Shown piece after piece: positions 22,051 through 32,940 of a stretch of 64,000 bases of DNA. Position 1 is the stretch's first letter. Each line of letters starts with the position of its first letter. Made by a program: the position numbers and the translations under genes. The notes beneath the pieces are model-generated. The model did no database searches and was not told where the DNA came from. It was given only the letters and a program-made list of their open reading frames with translations. Source of the stretch: Dioscorea cayenensis subsp. rotundata (Eukaryota > Streptophyta > Magnoliopsida > Dioscoreales > Dioscoreaceae); NCBI RefSeq assembly GCF_009730915.1, contig NC_052479.1, positions 8,291,529 to 8,355,528 of the forward strand, read 5' to 3'.

Positions 22051-24247
22051 TTCATGTGTGGGAGGTTTTTTTAGTATCCGAGTCGTTAGAATGGAAAAAG
22101 ATATCAATCAGCTACCAATTGAGTGGTCTAGAGCCATTTTTGTTTAAGTTGAATGGGCATGACGGGGTCCGTACGGGCCCATATGCACCCTGGTATGAAA
22201 ATCCAGAAACTTTCTATTAGGTCATGCAGGGCCGTATGCAGGCCGTATGGAACCCGACATAGGGAAGAATCTTAGGGTTTAAAAGCCCTTTTCCTTATCT
22301 TTTTCTCATTATTTCTACACTTTTCCTTGAGCCCTTTTCTCTTCCACTTTCCTTCTCCTCTAGAACCTTCATCTCCACTTCTCAAACCCATAATCCCTTG
22401 CCTTGAATCAAGAAGAAACTAGAAGATCTCTTCTTCCTCTCTTGAGAAGTGCGTTTATTTGGGGTTTTTGAGAAGCTTTGAGGTAAGGTTATTTGTCCCT
22501 TTTGTCTTCTTCTTCTCCCTTTCTCTTTTTGTTGAATTTCTTTGGGATTATTGGTGGAAAATCCTAGTTTTGGTTGGATCTAGAGTATAGAAGAAGTTTG
22601 AAGCTGTAAAACCTTGAATCCATTGAGAATTGAGAGAGATCTTTAATCTCTTAGTTATGGTTACTGTAGCACCGAACCAAATTGAGTTTCTTTTGCTTTT
22701 CTTGTTGGTTTTGTGGGTTTGGAGAGTTTCATTCTTGTTAGATCTTCTTGTTAGAATGTTTAGGAAACCCTAGGAACAATTATTTTCCCATTTTGGGCAT
22801 TTTCATTCATCCACAATGATGTAGTTGTTGATGATGTTTGGTTGTTGTTTTGGGTTGTTAAATTGCTTCTAGGAGATGAGAATTCAAGCAAAGGAAATGA
22901 TCCGGTAGGGAAGTAACACCAGAGGTTTTTAGCTTGCCATATTTGTGAGTGGGATCTACTAAATCATGGGCAATAAATATGTATGCTTTGTAATAGTTAA
23001 ACTGCTTGCCTTTGAATGATAAACTTCTTGTTGTTAAAACTCTTGAATTGTTTTCCATGGGATCTAGAAATCATGATGGTTTACGACTTGGCTTATTTTA
23101 TGATCATTGGTAAAAATTATATATATTACTCAGTGTTTGGAAACCATATATTTTGAAATATATGTTTTCAAGTTATGTATTTCAAGAGACTTGATATTCT
23201 TCTTATAATGACAAAAAAAAACATGTGTAATCCAAATTGAAATTCATTATGATGGTGCTATATTTGAAGTATATTTTCAAAGATTACATTTGTATGATGT
23301 TCTTGATAAAAATGATTTCATTAAAGATGATATAATCAAGTTATTCAGTATTCAAGTGAAAGTTACATATGTGAAAACTAGTTATCTCTTGATGAGAATT
23401 GTGGTATCATGTTGATATTTATATATTGAGCCTACGGGCTGGATTATTAATTAAATATTTTGATGGTGGCATGGTGGGATCCTCAATACCTACTTTAGTA
23501 AGGGTTAGAGTTTCCATGGGTCGACCTAGTTGGGGTGGCGTGGAGTATTCAAATGAGGTTTCACCCTTTCATGGGGTGCACGGAGAGCCTAAAAGGTGTG
23601 TAGGGTTTGGTGTCTGGAGTCACCACACAGATTCCCCAATGCCCAACACCAAGATTATATTAACTTGGTGGCTCCTGACCTAACTGAGGCCACAGTTAGT
23701 TAATGGAGGGTTTTCGAGGCTAGTTGTGATACTATTGACTATTTTAAATTGTTGATTTATTTATTACTGAACATTTTGATCTATGACTTATTAAAGAAAT
23801 GTATGAATTTAGATTTCATACTTGGATGGATTCCGTGATGATGTAAAAGTTGTTTATCGTGCATTTCATATGTTATATTTGCTATTTAAAGTATTTTAAA
23901 TATTTTAAGAATTGAAACATATTTTGGCATTGTATTTTTTTCAATCAAGCATGAGATGTAGTTCCATGTTTAGCCCCTCACTGAGTAACTTAGTTAGTCA
24001 TCCCCCTTTCTTTTTCCTCCCAGGTGGTAGCACAACCTTGGGGTAATGCATGAAGTGATTGGTAGAGTTTATTTTGTGTTCCTCTTGAGTTGTGTATGAT
24101 GCTTAAACATTTTGGCATGTATTAGAAGGATCCACTAAGATGTTATACCTTCATAATTTGTTTTACTTCTCTTGGATATTCCTAATTGTGTCAGTTAGAA
24201 ATATGTGATGTATGAGAGTTATACCCAGTGTTTGGGTTGATGTTATC
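22050..24247 (+). mobile_element. chromovirus-like LTR, left part (interrupted by solo LTR)
   Basis: The left boundary is uncertain: a GTGTGGGAGG stretch at about 22061 may be the preceding polypurine tract. Contents: a palindrome-word block (CCGTACGGGCCCATATG, GGCCGTATGCAGGCCGTATGG) at about 22160-22250, TATA-like GGGTTTAAAAGCCC at about 22278, a pyrimidine-rich leader, and a donor-like GAGGTAAG near 22480. CACTGAGTAACTTAGTTAGTC near 23980 is typical of Tekay/Del LTRs. It continues after the solo LTR at 26078-26316. No coding region found. Confidence 0.5.
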
Positions 24248-26072
24248 TGATAAGTGCTTGAGTGAACATGTTTTTATGCTTGTTTTACATACATTGAGCA
24301 TCATATTTTATATGGTTTATGTCTCATTTCGTGTATTGGGTGTTCTTTTATGCATGTAGGTTGTGAAGGCATTGGGATTTCAAAAGGGAGCGAAGATAGG
24401 CTATTATGGCATAATATTGGGAGTTCTTGTACAAATCAAGTTGGAAGATACAAGAGGGGTTCATGTATGAGGAGATGTGTGCCAACTTCCATAGTTTTTG
24501 CAAGCCAAGTTATTAATGGAAGGGCACAAAGGCAGCCATGTCTCCACATCCCTCCTCCTTGTAAAGATTTCAAGACCTTTCAAGACGCATTGATGAAGGA
24601 AAAGCCGGATAGTCTACCATATGATCGTGTGCCCGATCGTGTGGCCTTAAGAGGAGAATGTTCATCGTGCAGCAGCAGGAAATCATGAAGCGGATTCTAT
24701 GAGCGGCTTTTATCAGTAAGCGGAATCACCGTAGCCGAATCACCCATGAGCAGAATTATCGCTCACGCGCCCGCGGAAATTCCGCGCGCGGCGTGGGAAT
24801 TCTGCGACCCACGCGGCGGCGTGGAATATCGCAGCGGCGCGTGGAATATCCACGCGGCGCGTGAGGGGCACGTGATGACGCGTTTTGAGGCTATAAATAC
24901 ACCTTTTGGCCGATTCTAAAGGGACTTTTTGCGGAGCTTTGAGCATAGACATTGAGAGAGAGACGGCTAGGGGTTGGAGGAGAAGGTCTTCGCCAATTGA
25001 TAGGGAGTTCTTCACCAACTTTGATAGATTCCTTCGACGTCATAGCATTTTGGGGAGCCATTGGCAACCTAGCTTCGGAGAGGAATCCTTCAAGACGTAG
25101 AACTACCAATCAAGGCCAATCCGCACGAATTCGAGGGGGTTTTCTCTATGGGTTTTATTGCTTTTCATTGTATTGATTATTGTTTTGTAACTAGGCCCAT
25201 GGAGGGCTAAACCCTAGTAGGTATTTGGGCATGTGAACCCTAAGATTTATATTTTTGGATTGATTCTCTTAATGTTTCTAGTTAATCCGAGTTGTCTTGA
25301 GTTTTAATCTTGTGATTTAATTGCTTGCTAGTGTTGTTAATCCTTGTGGTTGATTACATTGCATGATTTAATACTTTAATGTGTGAAGTTTCCATTAGAG
25401 TTGGAGTTCCAAGATTAAAGAGGGTTGAGAGGGTGAGCCTTGAGATGGAGGAATGTCCCCTTTCCCTTTCGATTGAGTGTTTCCTATCTCCGTATTCCAT
25501 ATTCTCTTTGCAACCATATTCGGTGTGAGGCGTGAGATTGCTCGATTTCTCCGCCGGGACCTTGTAGGGGGTTAGGATCCTTCGCCGGGAATTAGGGTTG
25601 GATCTACACTTAGAAAATTGTTTTCACTCTTAGGTTTCCTTAGAGCATATTGCGGTCATATGGGGTGTGAAGTGTTGAGATTGCTCGATTTCTCCACCGG
25701 GACCTTGTAGGGGACTAGTGCCTTTTGCTTGGAGACAAGAATTGGCTATCGTTGGACTACCTCGACTCATTAGACTCGATTCTATGAGCATTTAATGAAT
25801 CTTGAGCGTTAAAGAAGATCTTAGGGGGATCATTGTCCCGAATACCTCATCCTTAGTGATTGAGACTCTTCTACTTTATTTCTTGCATACTTGTTTGCTT
25901 TGCTTTGCAATTAGTTCACTCCATTATCTTAATTGATTCCGACTAGATAATTGAGAAGTGGTTATTACTAGTACTTCCGTTCCTTGTGGATTCGACTCAC
26001 CCGACTCACCGGGTAATTATTACTTCGACACTCGTACACTTGCGATTTACGCACGCATATTCGGACGTGTCA
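24248..26072 (+). mobile_element. solo LTR, Athila-like, TSD TTATC
   Basis: 1825 bp from TGATAAGTGCTTGAG to GGACGTGTCA, flanked by TTATC at 24243-24247 and 26073-26077. No internal sequence remains, so LTR-LTR recombination removed the rest. A GC-rich block (CGCGCGCGGCGTGG, ACGCGGCGGCGTGG) at about 24764-24872 precedes a strong TATA box, CTATAAATA, at 24891-24899. It belongs to the family of the LTR at 58368. Short ORFs inside are not genes. Confidence 0.9.
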
Positions 26073-26077
26073 TTATC

Positions 26078-26316
26078 CTTATTGTTATGACTTTCTGTGT
26101 TGTGATTATCCATGTACCTACCTTATGTTACAATGTTGCTCTTGTGTAATAGTGTTGTTGTATGTCCTCATTGTTAAATTATTTCTTGTTGTTATAGAAT
26201 ATTGTGCAGGGAGCAGGATAGCCTTATCGTAATCTAGGGATGAGGTAGGTTCTTGACCTTTCGATGGTTGTCATGGTGGTATGTCATGAGTTGGACTCGC
26301 AGGACATGGCGTGACA
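26078..26316 (+). mobile_element. chromovirus-like LTR, right end
   Basis: Continuation of the LTR that ends at 24247. It finishes with GGCGTGACA at 26316, the terminus also found inverted at 8629. No primer site (TGGTATCAGAGC type) follows; the next bases are Athila integrase-like, so this is either a solo LTR or a 3' LTR inside element C. Confidence 0.6.
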
Positions 26317-26880
26317 CAAACCACAAACTAAAAAGGATCCTGGAAAAACTGTGCATTACAGCAGGCGTGATTGGGAAGAATGATTGGATGATACACTCTA
26401 GGCCTATCATACAGCATATAAATCCTCAATAGGGTACACACCATATCAGTTAGTTTACGGCAAGGCATGCATCTACCAGTTGAGTTAGAACACAGATCAT
26501 ATTGGGCAATCAAGTTCTTAAATTTTAATCTAGATGATGCATAAAAAAAGTACCAAATTTGCTCGATTTAGAGGAACACCGATTCAATGATTATGAGAAT
26601 TTCATGACTATATAAAGAGAAAAATTAGATGAATCCATGACCAGCGGATTAGAGAAGATAAGCAGTTTCATAGAGGTCATTCTGTTCTTCTATTCAACTC
26701 AAGATTGTAGGTCTTCCTAGGAAAACATAAATACCGCTGGTTGGGGCCCTATACGTTTTCACAAACATTCCCCCTAGTGTTGTCAAGATCTCACACCTAG
26801 AGAAGGAGAATTTTAAGGTCAATGGCCATCGGTTGCAGCATTATGCCAATAGGGATGAGGGTACTTTATCTGAGCACAGT
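26317..26880 (+). pseudogene. Athila integrase C-terminal remnant (element C)
   Basis: Broken frames encode HLPVELEHRSYWAIKFLNFN, an Athila integrase hallmark, and later LGPYTFSQTFP and a FKVNGHRL-type end near 26815-26840. Stops and frameshifts occur throughout, so it is long dead. Element F carries the readable counterpart at 44512-45060. Element B is inserted just after it, and the post-pol region of the same old element resumes at 36477. Confidence 0.75.
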
Positions 26881-26885
26881 GTGGT

Positions 26886-28709
26886 TGATAAGTGCTTATG
26901 TGATATGAATGCGAAGCATTCTTTCATTATGTTGAGCATTACGTTTCACGGGTTTTTTCATTGATATGTGTGTTTTTATGTTAATTTCGTGCAGATAGGG
27001 TTGTGAGGCCGAGTACGAAGGAAAGAAGCCAATGTGGATCATAATGCACCGATTTTGGAGGAAATTTTGCTAAGGTTCAAACGCGAAGACATAGGTCTGG
27101 TGCGAGATGCTAGAGTATATGCCAACCTCCTCGTATTTGAGTTAGCACAACCATTTGGAGGGGCACAAGTGCTGTAACACTCAAGCATTCCGACTTATGC
27201 ACATAGAATAAGATCTCCACCAACTTGTCCGTCATTAAAGAAGCAAAGCGATCCACGACGTGAACGTATTTTAGGCCAGGTACTGTAGCAGAACAATGTA
27301 GTGAAAGTACTGTAGTAGCACTATTCACAGCCGGCCTAGAAAAAAGGAATTCAGAGAATCCACACGGGCGTGTTGAAATTATACACGGCCGTGTGGAAAT
27401 TCCACATGGGCGTGTGAAAAATCCACAGGCCCGTGTGGTCGTCCGATTCGAGCCCTATTTAAAGTCGATTCAGGCCCGATTTCAGTATTCTTTTCTCCAT
27501 CTTTCCCCCAACTTGAGAGAGGGTTTCGGCTAGGGTTTGGAGAGGTATTGGCTAAGGTTTTGGAGAGGTTCTACGGCTGTAACATCATCATTCCTTAGGA
27601 AGAAAGTTGGTAGGGGAGCTTCCATCGAGGTGTATCCTATACCGGATGAGGGAATCCTTGGACAATGAGTAGAGGAATTTCCACATGACCATTGACATGA
27701 CTATCGAGGGGGTTTCTCTATGGATTCATTGCTTTTACATTCTATTTCTTTGATTGTGCTTAGCTCCATGGAGAGCTAAACCCCTAGTGGGTACTTGGGT
27801 ATTTGTGAACCCTAGGATGTATCTATTTCATTGAATCTCTTTATTATGTTTTCAATTAATTGATGTTTATTGTGAGTTCCAACCTTAAATGCTTGATTGT
27901 ATGAACATTTCCCCAAGATTGACACTAACGTTGAGAGTTCTTGTTGGTAACCTTGTGAGTGAGTGACACACCACGAGCGTTAGACAAAGCTAGGTTGGAG
28001 AGAATTGAGAGGGTGAGTCCAGAGGTACAGGAGCGTCCCCTTTCCCCTCCGACGTGATAGATTATACCTCCATTCCTCGAGTTCTTTATGGCCATAATAG
28101 AGTGAATGGTCTAAGAATTGACCCTCTGCTGGGGCTTAGTTGCGCGTGTAACATAGTGAAGCGTTGATATGATCTTAGTATCTAGGGCTTAATTGTGGTT
28201 AGGGACCTTCCACCTGGACCAGAGGGTTAGGTCTATAATTAGGAAGAGATTTATCACTTGGAATCCGTAGAGCTCATTGAAACTCTATGCGAGTGCGAGG
28301 TTGAGAGGTTATCTAATCTATCCTCTGGGACATGTATAGAGTTAGGCATAGTTGACCTTAGATTTAGGACTATGTATTTAAGGATTTCCATGACTCACCA
28401 TTGCATTGATTAGGAAGCATAATAGAGGGTTCTTGCACTTGAAACGATTGTCCTTGGTGGAGCATTATCTGAGTACCCCATCTTTATCGATTGCCTTACC
28501 TCACTCTTTACTCGTACTCTCTTACTTGTTGTTTTTACTTTTGAGAATTAAATCATTGTCACACTTATCACTACTGATCTTTCACATAGCTAAGAAGCGG
28601 ATTAATTGTTTTTATTCCCTATTCCCTGTGGATTCGATACCCGCTCATCCGGGATTTTTACTTCGACAAACCCGTGCACTTGCGGGATATACGCAAGGGG
28701 ACCTTGTTA
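26886..28709 (+). repeat. 5' LTR of element B
   Basis: 1824 bp from TGATAAGTGC to CCTTGTTA (the 3' copy ends CCTTGTCA). Palindrome block at about 27358-27440 (CACACGGGCGTGTTG, CACGGCCGTGTGG, CACATGGGCGTGTG, CAGGCCCGTGTGG), then the TATA-like CTATTTAAAG at 27455-27464. Compared with the 3' LTR, a piece around 27268 is missing (the GTGCCCGTTT...TCACCTCGATG segment). Confidence 0.92.
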
Positions 28710-28715
28710 AGTTTT

Positions 28716-28733
28716 TTGCGCCGTTGACGGGGA
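28716..28733 (+). other. primer binding site of element B
   Basis: TTGCGCCGTTGACGGGGA, 16 of 18 matches to the tRNA-Asp type site in F, 6 bp after the LTR end. Confidence 0.85.
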
Positions 28734-28859
28734 ATAGGCGTTTAGAGATACTTTGCACTTTGTTTTCTTAACTATTTCACCATACATTCTATTTCATATC
28801 TTCTTATTCTATCATCGTTCTGATTTCTTTTTCTTTCTTTTTGGGTGCAGCTCCAGGTT

Positions 28860-30132
28860 ATGACCCGAGGGAATTCCTCAATATTGATTGAAGGAGATTC
28901 TGAGCTTGAACGCACACTTAGAAGAAAAGGGAAAGAGCCTGTGCAAGAACAGTCTAATTTAGTTGATTTTGAAGTGGAAGGATCTGAAAACATGGCAGAA
29001 CAGAACGAGCAACAATGGACATTATCTGATTATGCCAGATCTTCAGTATTGGTGACACAATCGAGCATTGTACGACCGTCGATTACAGCTCAGAACTTTT
29101 AGTTGAATCCGACATTCATCCACATGTTGCAGCAATCCACACAGTTTAACGGTTTGGCCGATGTGGATCCAAATAGTCATATAGAGAGTTTTCTCGAGGT
29201 GTGTGATATGCTGAAGATAAATGGAGTGATGGATGATGCAATCAAGTTGATAGACTTCTCATTACCCAGAGCATCGATTACCACATGGGAGGAAATGGTA
29301 GAAGCTTTTCTTGCCCGTTATTTCCCTCCCAAAAAATCTGCAAAGCTTAGGAATGAGATCTCATCCTTTGTTCAGTTGGAATTTGAGTCTCTATTTGAGA
29401 CATGGGAAAGGTTCAAGGAACTCTTGAGAAAGTGCCCGCAATACAGATTTCCATAGTGGATGATTGTTCAGACCTTTTACAACGGTTTGAATCCGAGTAC
29501 AAGGAAAATGTTGGATGCGGTAGCAAGAGGTATCTTAGGTAGCAAGACCCCAGATGAGGCCCATCAATTAATTGAGGAAATGGGCCTGAACAACTACCAA
29601 AGGAATGCTAGGGAGAAGAAAAAAAGGTGGCCGGGTCTCCATGAAATAGATACGGTAACTTCATTTTGCGGCTCAAGTGGAAAAATTTGAGTAAGAAATT
29701 AGATCTTCTAACTTCAAATAGAGTGGCGGCCGTGACTAATTGCACCGAGTGTGGTGGAGGACATGCTCCCTCCAATTGCCCGATCTCTATCGGTGATGTT
29801 TCTTCAGTGGAGAACGTTGATTTTGTAGGTAATGGCATGAGACCTCAAAGAAACCCTTATAGCAATACCTACAATTCTAGTTGGAAGAATCATCCCAATT
29901 TCTCATGGAGTAATCAGGGTCCACAAAAGGCCATAGGGCCACCAGGTTTCCAACAACAACAACAAGCCCCTCAGGTGGAAAATAGAGTCTCAGGTCTGGA
30001 AAACCAAATGACTGACTTAGAGAAGCACTTTACTCGATTTGTGCAATTTGTAAATACAAGGTTTGAATTACTCGAGACTACACTTTGCAACCACACCACC
30101 TCTTTGCATAACCTTGAAAATCAGGTGGGGCA
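28860..30132 (+). pseudogene. Athila gag of element B, broken
   Basis: Starts MTRGNSSILIEGDSEL. Stops at 29100 and 29457 replace Glu codons found in A, and a frameshift lies in an A-run near 29625. Compared with A, 13 codons are cleanly removed near 29255, including the KGRAKQW motif of the capsid region. The zinc knuckle (C-x2-C-x3-H-x4-C, at about 29740-29785) and coiled-coil segment remain. At 30129-30130 the reading jumps from gag (ENQVG) to post-protease sequence (LIDMDGGE): a 778-bp deletion relative to A 14049-14826 has removed the whole protease core and shifted the frame. Confidence 0.88.
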
Positions 30133-30606
30133 TTGATTGACATGGACGGCGGAGAGCTAACTTTGAGGGTTGGAGATGACAAGCTCACATACCGCCTTGC
30201 TGAAGCCATGCGGCATTCTCTTGATTTCGATGATACTTTATACTTTCTAGACACTATGTATGAGATTATTGATGAATACATGCAGGAACTGTTCAATCCG
30301 GACCCATACGAGGGTTTGTTCAACCAAGAAGAGGATTATGAAGAAGTAATGATGCTTGGTTCGATAGAAGAAGTACCATCTACCCCGGGGATCTTGAAGA
30401 AGGTGCTCCGAAAAATGAAGAGGGATAGGAGATGCCATCAGAAACACTCCAAGGTTGTTGGAGACGTAGGTGAACAGAAGAAGTTGGATGAAACATTGTT
30501 AGGTGGTCCGAAGCCCGATAATTCACCTTCTACCCTCAAGAGACTTTGCAAATCATGCTTTCAAGCCATGGGTAAGCAGGAAACTTCCGTTCATGAACCC
30601 CCGTGA
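30133..30606 (+). CDS. gag-PR tail ORF of element B
   Basis: 157 residues, open from MIDMDGGEL to the stop at 30604-30606. The first part is the end of the retropepsin domain; the rest is the tail unique to A and B: FDDTLYFLDT, an acidic EEDYEEVMMLG stretch, a basic LKKVLRKMKRDRR stretch and RLCKSCFQAM. In A the same tail carries two stops (14907, 15120), while here it is open. No function is known. Whether it is translated is doubtful, because gag upstream is broken. The stop TGA is followed at once by a donor-like G|GTAAGA. Confidence 0.55.
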   Translation: MIDMDGGELTLRVGDDKLTYRLAEAMRHSLDFDDTLYFLDTMYEIIDEYMQELFNPDPYEGLFNQEEDYEEVMMLGSIEEVPSTPGILKKVLRKMKRDRRCHQKHSKVVGDVGEQKKLDETLLGGPKPDNSPSTLKRLCKSCFQAMGKQETSVHEPP

Positions 30607-30607
30607 G

Positions 30608-31998
30608 GTAAGACAAGGTACGTCAAGCTTAGTGACATTAAACAAGCACTTCTTGGGAGGCAACCCAAGTGTTTACTTTTTTCTTATCTTCTAGTTTAGT
30701 TTGTTTGCATGAATAAATTGTTAAGTGTTGGTGTCTTGATTTTTAGATTCTTGTGTTGTGATTTTATTGTGGGTTCTTAAAGTCATCGTGTGTTTTCATG
30801 TGGAATTGGCGAAGTTTGGTCGTTTGAGCTATATTTCATGTTTTTTTACTCGGTGAAATTGGCAAAATAGGGGCGGGGCTCTTAGTGTGTGAACATGTTC
30901 GGAGATTTTTCTGCAGAGCCTCGCGAGGGTTTTTCTAAGGCGTCCAGTAAAAATGCACGGGCGTGTGGAATTTCCACGCCCGTGTATATGTATGCTGAGC
31001 TCATCCGGAGAAGGCACGAGTGAGTGCAGCTGCCCTGCGGAATGACCATGCGAATGTCCCACGCCCGTGGCTAATTTCCGCACGAGCGTGTGAATTCCTG
31101 CAGAGTTGGGTGGATTATCGCGAGAGCACACAGGGGCGTGGACACGCCCACGTAGGCGACTCTGCGAACCGCACACGGGTGTGGGTAATTTCCACATGCC
31201 CGCTGCAAAAATTCCGCGAGGAGTTCTCCCCATCCCGAGAAGACACATGGGCGTGTGGCTGCCCCTGTGAGTTGGGCATGTTAATGACCATGCCCATTGG
31301 GAATTTCCGCATGGGCGTGTAGAACACTCGCCAATTTTCTCGGATGTTCAGGGAAGCCACAGGGGCTTGCGGCTGCCCTTGTGGGTCGGGCGCACGAGTG
31401 TCGGTATTTTCTGCACGCCCGTCCGAGAGCAGTCAGAGTCGAAGGAGTGTTTTCCCGAGTGCTCACAGGGGCATGTGTACGCCCCTATGGCTCTCTTGTA
31501 ATGAGGCGCATGGGCGTGGGAAATTTCCAAACGCCCTGTATGGATGCATGCAAAACGCCAAGGGGCGAAGTTCTTTTTAAAGAAAACTAGTTTCTCTCCT
31601 TCTTCACGTCCTCTATTCGACTGAAAACATTCTCACATCATTCTCCGACTTCATAGCGCTGATTTGGTAGGATTTTTTACGAGGTTTTCCGGCCGGTTCT
31701 TAATTTTTCTCATCCCATCTCGCTCGGTAAGCCCTATTTATCATTTTCTTTGACAATTCATGGTTTCCATCGATTAATTTAGTGAAAAATGCTTCGTCTC
31801 TTCAATTTGAAAGATTATTTGTGTTTTAGAATAAAGTAGAAGTAATCTCACGGTGTTTTTTTGGAGTTGTAAAGCGTGTCCGTACGGCTTTCACGGCCGT
31901 AGATCGACACGGGCGTGTGAAAATTCCATACGACCGTGTGGATTTCTGCAGTGTTAGTTTATCAACTTGTTTGTTCGATCTTGTTTCAAATTTTACAG
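30608..31998 (+). promoter_or_regulatory. post-gag region of B: possible intron with GC-rich block, internal TATA-like box and second donor
   Basis: The donor G|GTAAGA (GT at 30608) and the acceptor TTTTACAG (ending 31998), three bases before the env-like ATG, would bound a 1391-bp intron. Inside: AAGCTTAGTGACATTAAAC, the hairpin CTTGGG-AGGCAA-CCCAAG (30652-30669), palindrome words from about 30955 to 31560, CTTTTTAAAG at 31573-31582, a pyrimidine-rich leader and a second donor CG|GTAAGC (GT at 31727), which would give a 272-bp leader intron. Splicing of env transcripts is established for the barley element Bagy-2 of the same lineage; here it is inferred. Confidence 0.6.
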
Positions 31999-32001
31999 AT
32001 T

Positions 32002-32940
32002 ATGGCACCTCAGTCAAAGAAGCAAGCTGATAAGAGGCCGTGTGAGTCATCCCCTGAGCCCGAGGGCATGAGTTTCGTGATCCTAGAGGATCAGGTTCAC
32101 TATGAGCACCTATCGAGACTCCGGTTCGGACAGACTAGATTCCTGCACATGAGTATACTTGGGAGATCTATAGCGAGGGAGGTGAGCTCGCTGATGAGGT
32201 CGAGCATCTCGTTTTAGCAAGTGGTTGGAGGCGCTTATTGATGATTAGAAAGCCGACCATCCAAGAATTGGCAATCGGAGGTGCTATCATTATTTGAGTT
32301 TGAGAGGTCTTACGCAAGATTTCGGCAGTTTGGACACCATTCGGGTTTTAGAGCCCTTGGACACCACCATAGCTTGAGCATCACTCGGCTTTTCGATTCG
32401 CTTGGCTTGTATGAGGAGGCATTCACAGACACTGAGGAGTTTACTCAGTTATCGACTGATTACACTGGAGCCTTGACCCCGCAGAGAGCTTACAGAGTAC
32501 TATGTGGTCAGGGTCAGTACGAGCCGGTGGTGTCCAAGGCTACGTGCCTTTCCTGACCTGCATACAGATATTTACATGCCATCATGAGTAGGTTGGTGAA
32601 TGGCCATGGTGATAGCACTGGTGTTCTGAGCTGCAGGAGCTTCTATACTTGTACTCGATGGTGCAACGCGTACCGATTCACTTAGGACACATCATGGAAG
32701 AGTACATCAGACATCAAGGGCATTATGCTAGCCTGGGAGTGATCTTCTCGGGCCCCTACAATACGAGATTAGTGTTGAGCATGGGTCTCTTGGCTTCGAT
32801 TCGTGGGATTAAGAAGACGAGTATACCTACCCCCCTGAGTTTAGAGACCTTGAGATTGATGGGCATGGTCCGCAGAGTTCGGACGGGGGTTTTATACTTT
32901 GGTACTACCAGCTCCAGAGATAGGCGAGGATGAGGGTGAT
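32002..32940 (+). pseudogene. Athila env-like ORF of element B, frameshifted
   Basis: Starts MAPQSKKQADKRP directly after the acceptor. It matches the A copy throughout but with several frameshifts (about 32170-32220, 32275 and 32560-32640), so three open pieces alternate: N-terminus to about 32217, LFEFERSYARF...QGQYEP at 32281-32556, and VPIHLGHIMEEYIRHQGH...GLLASIRG at 32649-32933. The C-terminal region after 32940 also drifts. Same family and unknown role as the A copy. Confidence 0.8.

Noticed and set aside
22050-24247. Ordinary host gene with TATA box, leader and GAGGTAAG donor
   Set aside because: No ORF with any recognisable domain follows, and the segment ends in an LTR terminus at 26316.
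28772-28993. Minus-strand ORF at the gag start of B (and the plus-strand equivalent at 50555-50815 in E)
   Set aside because: Antisense of the conserved MTRGN gag N-terminus; no independent support.
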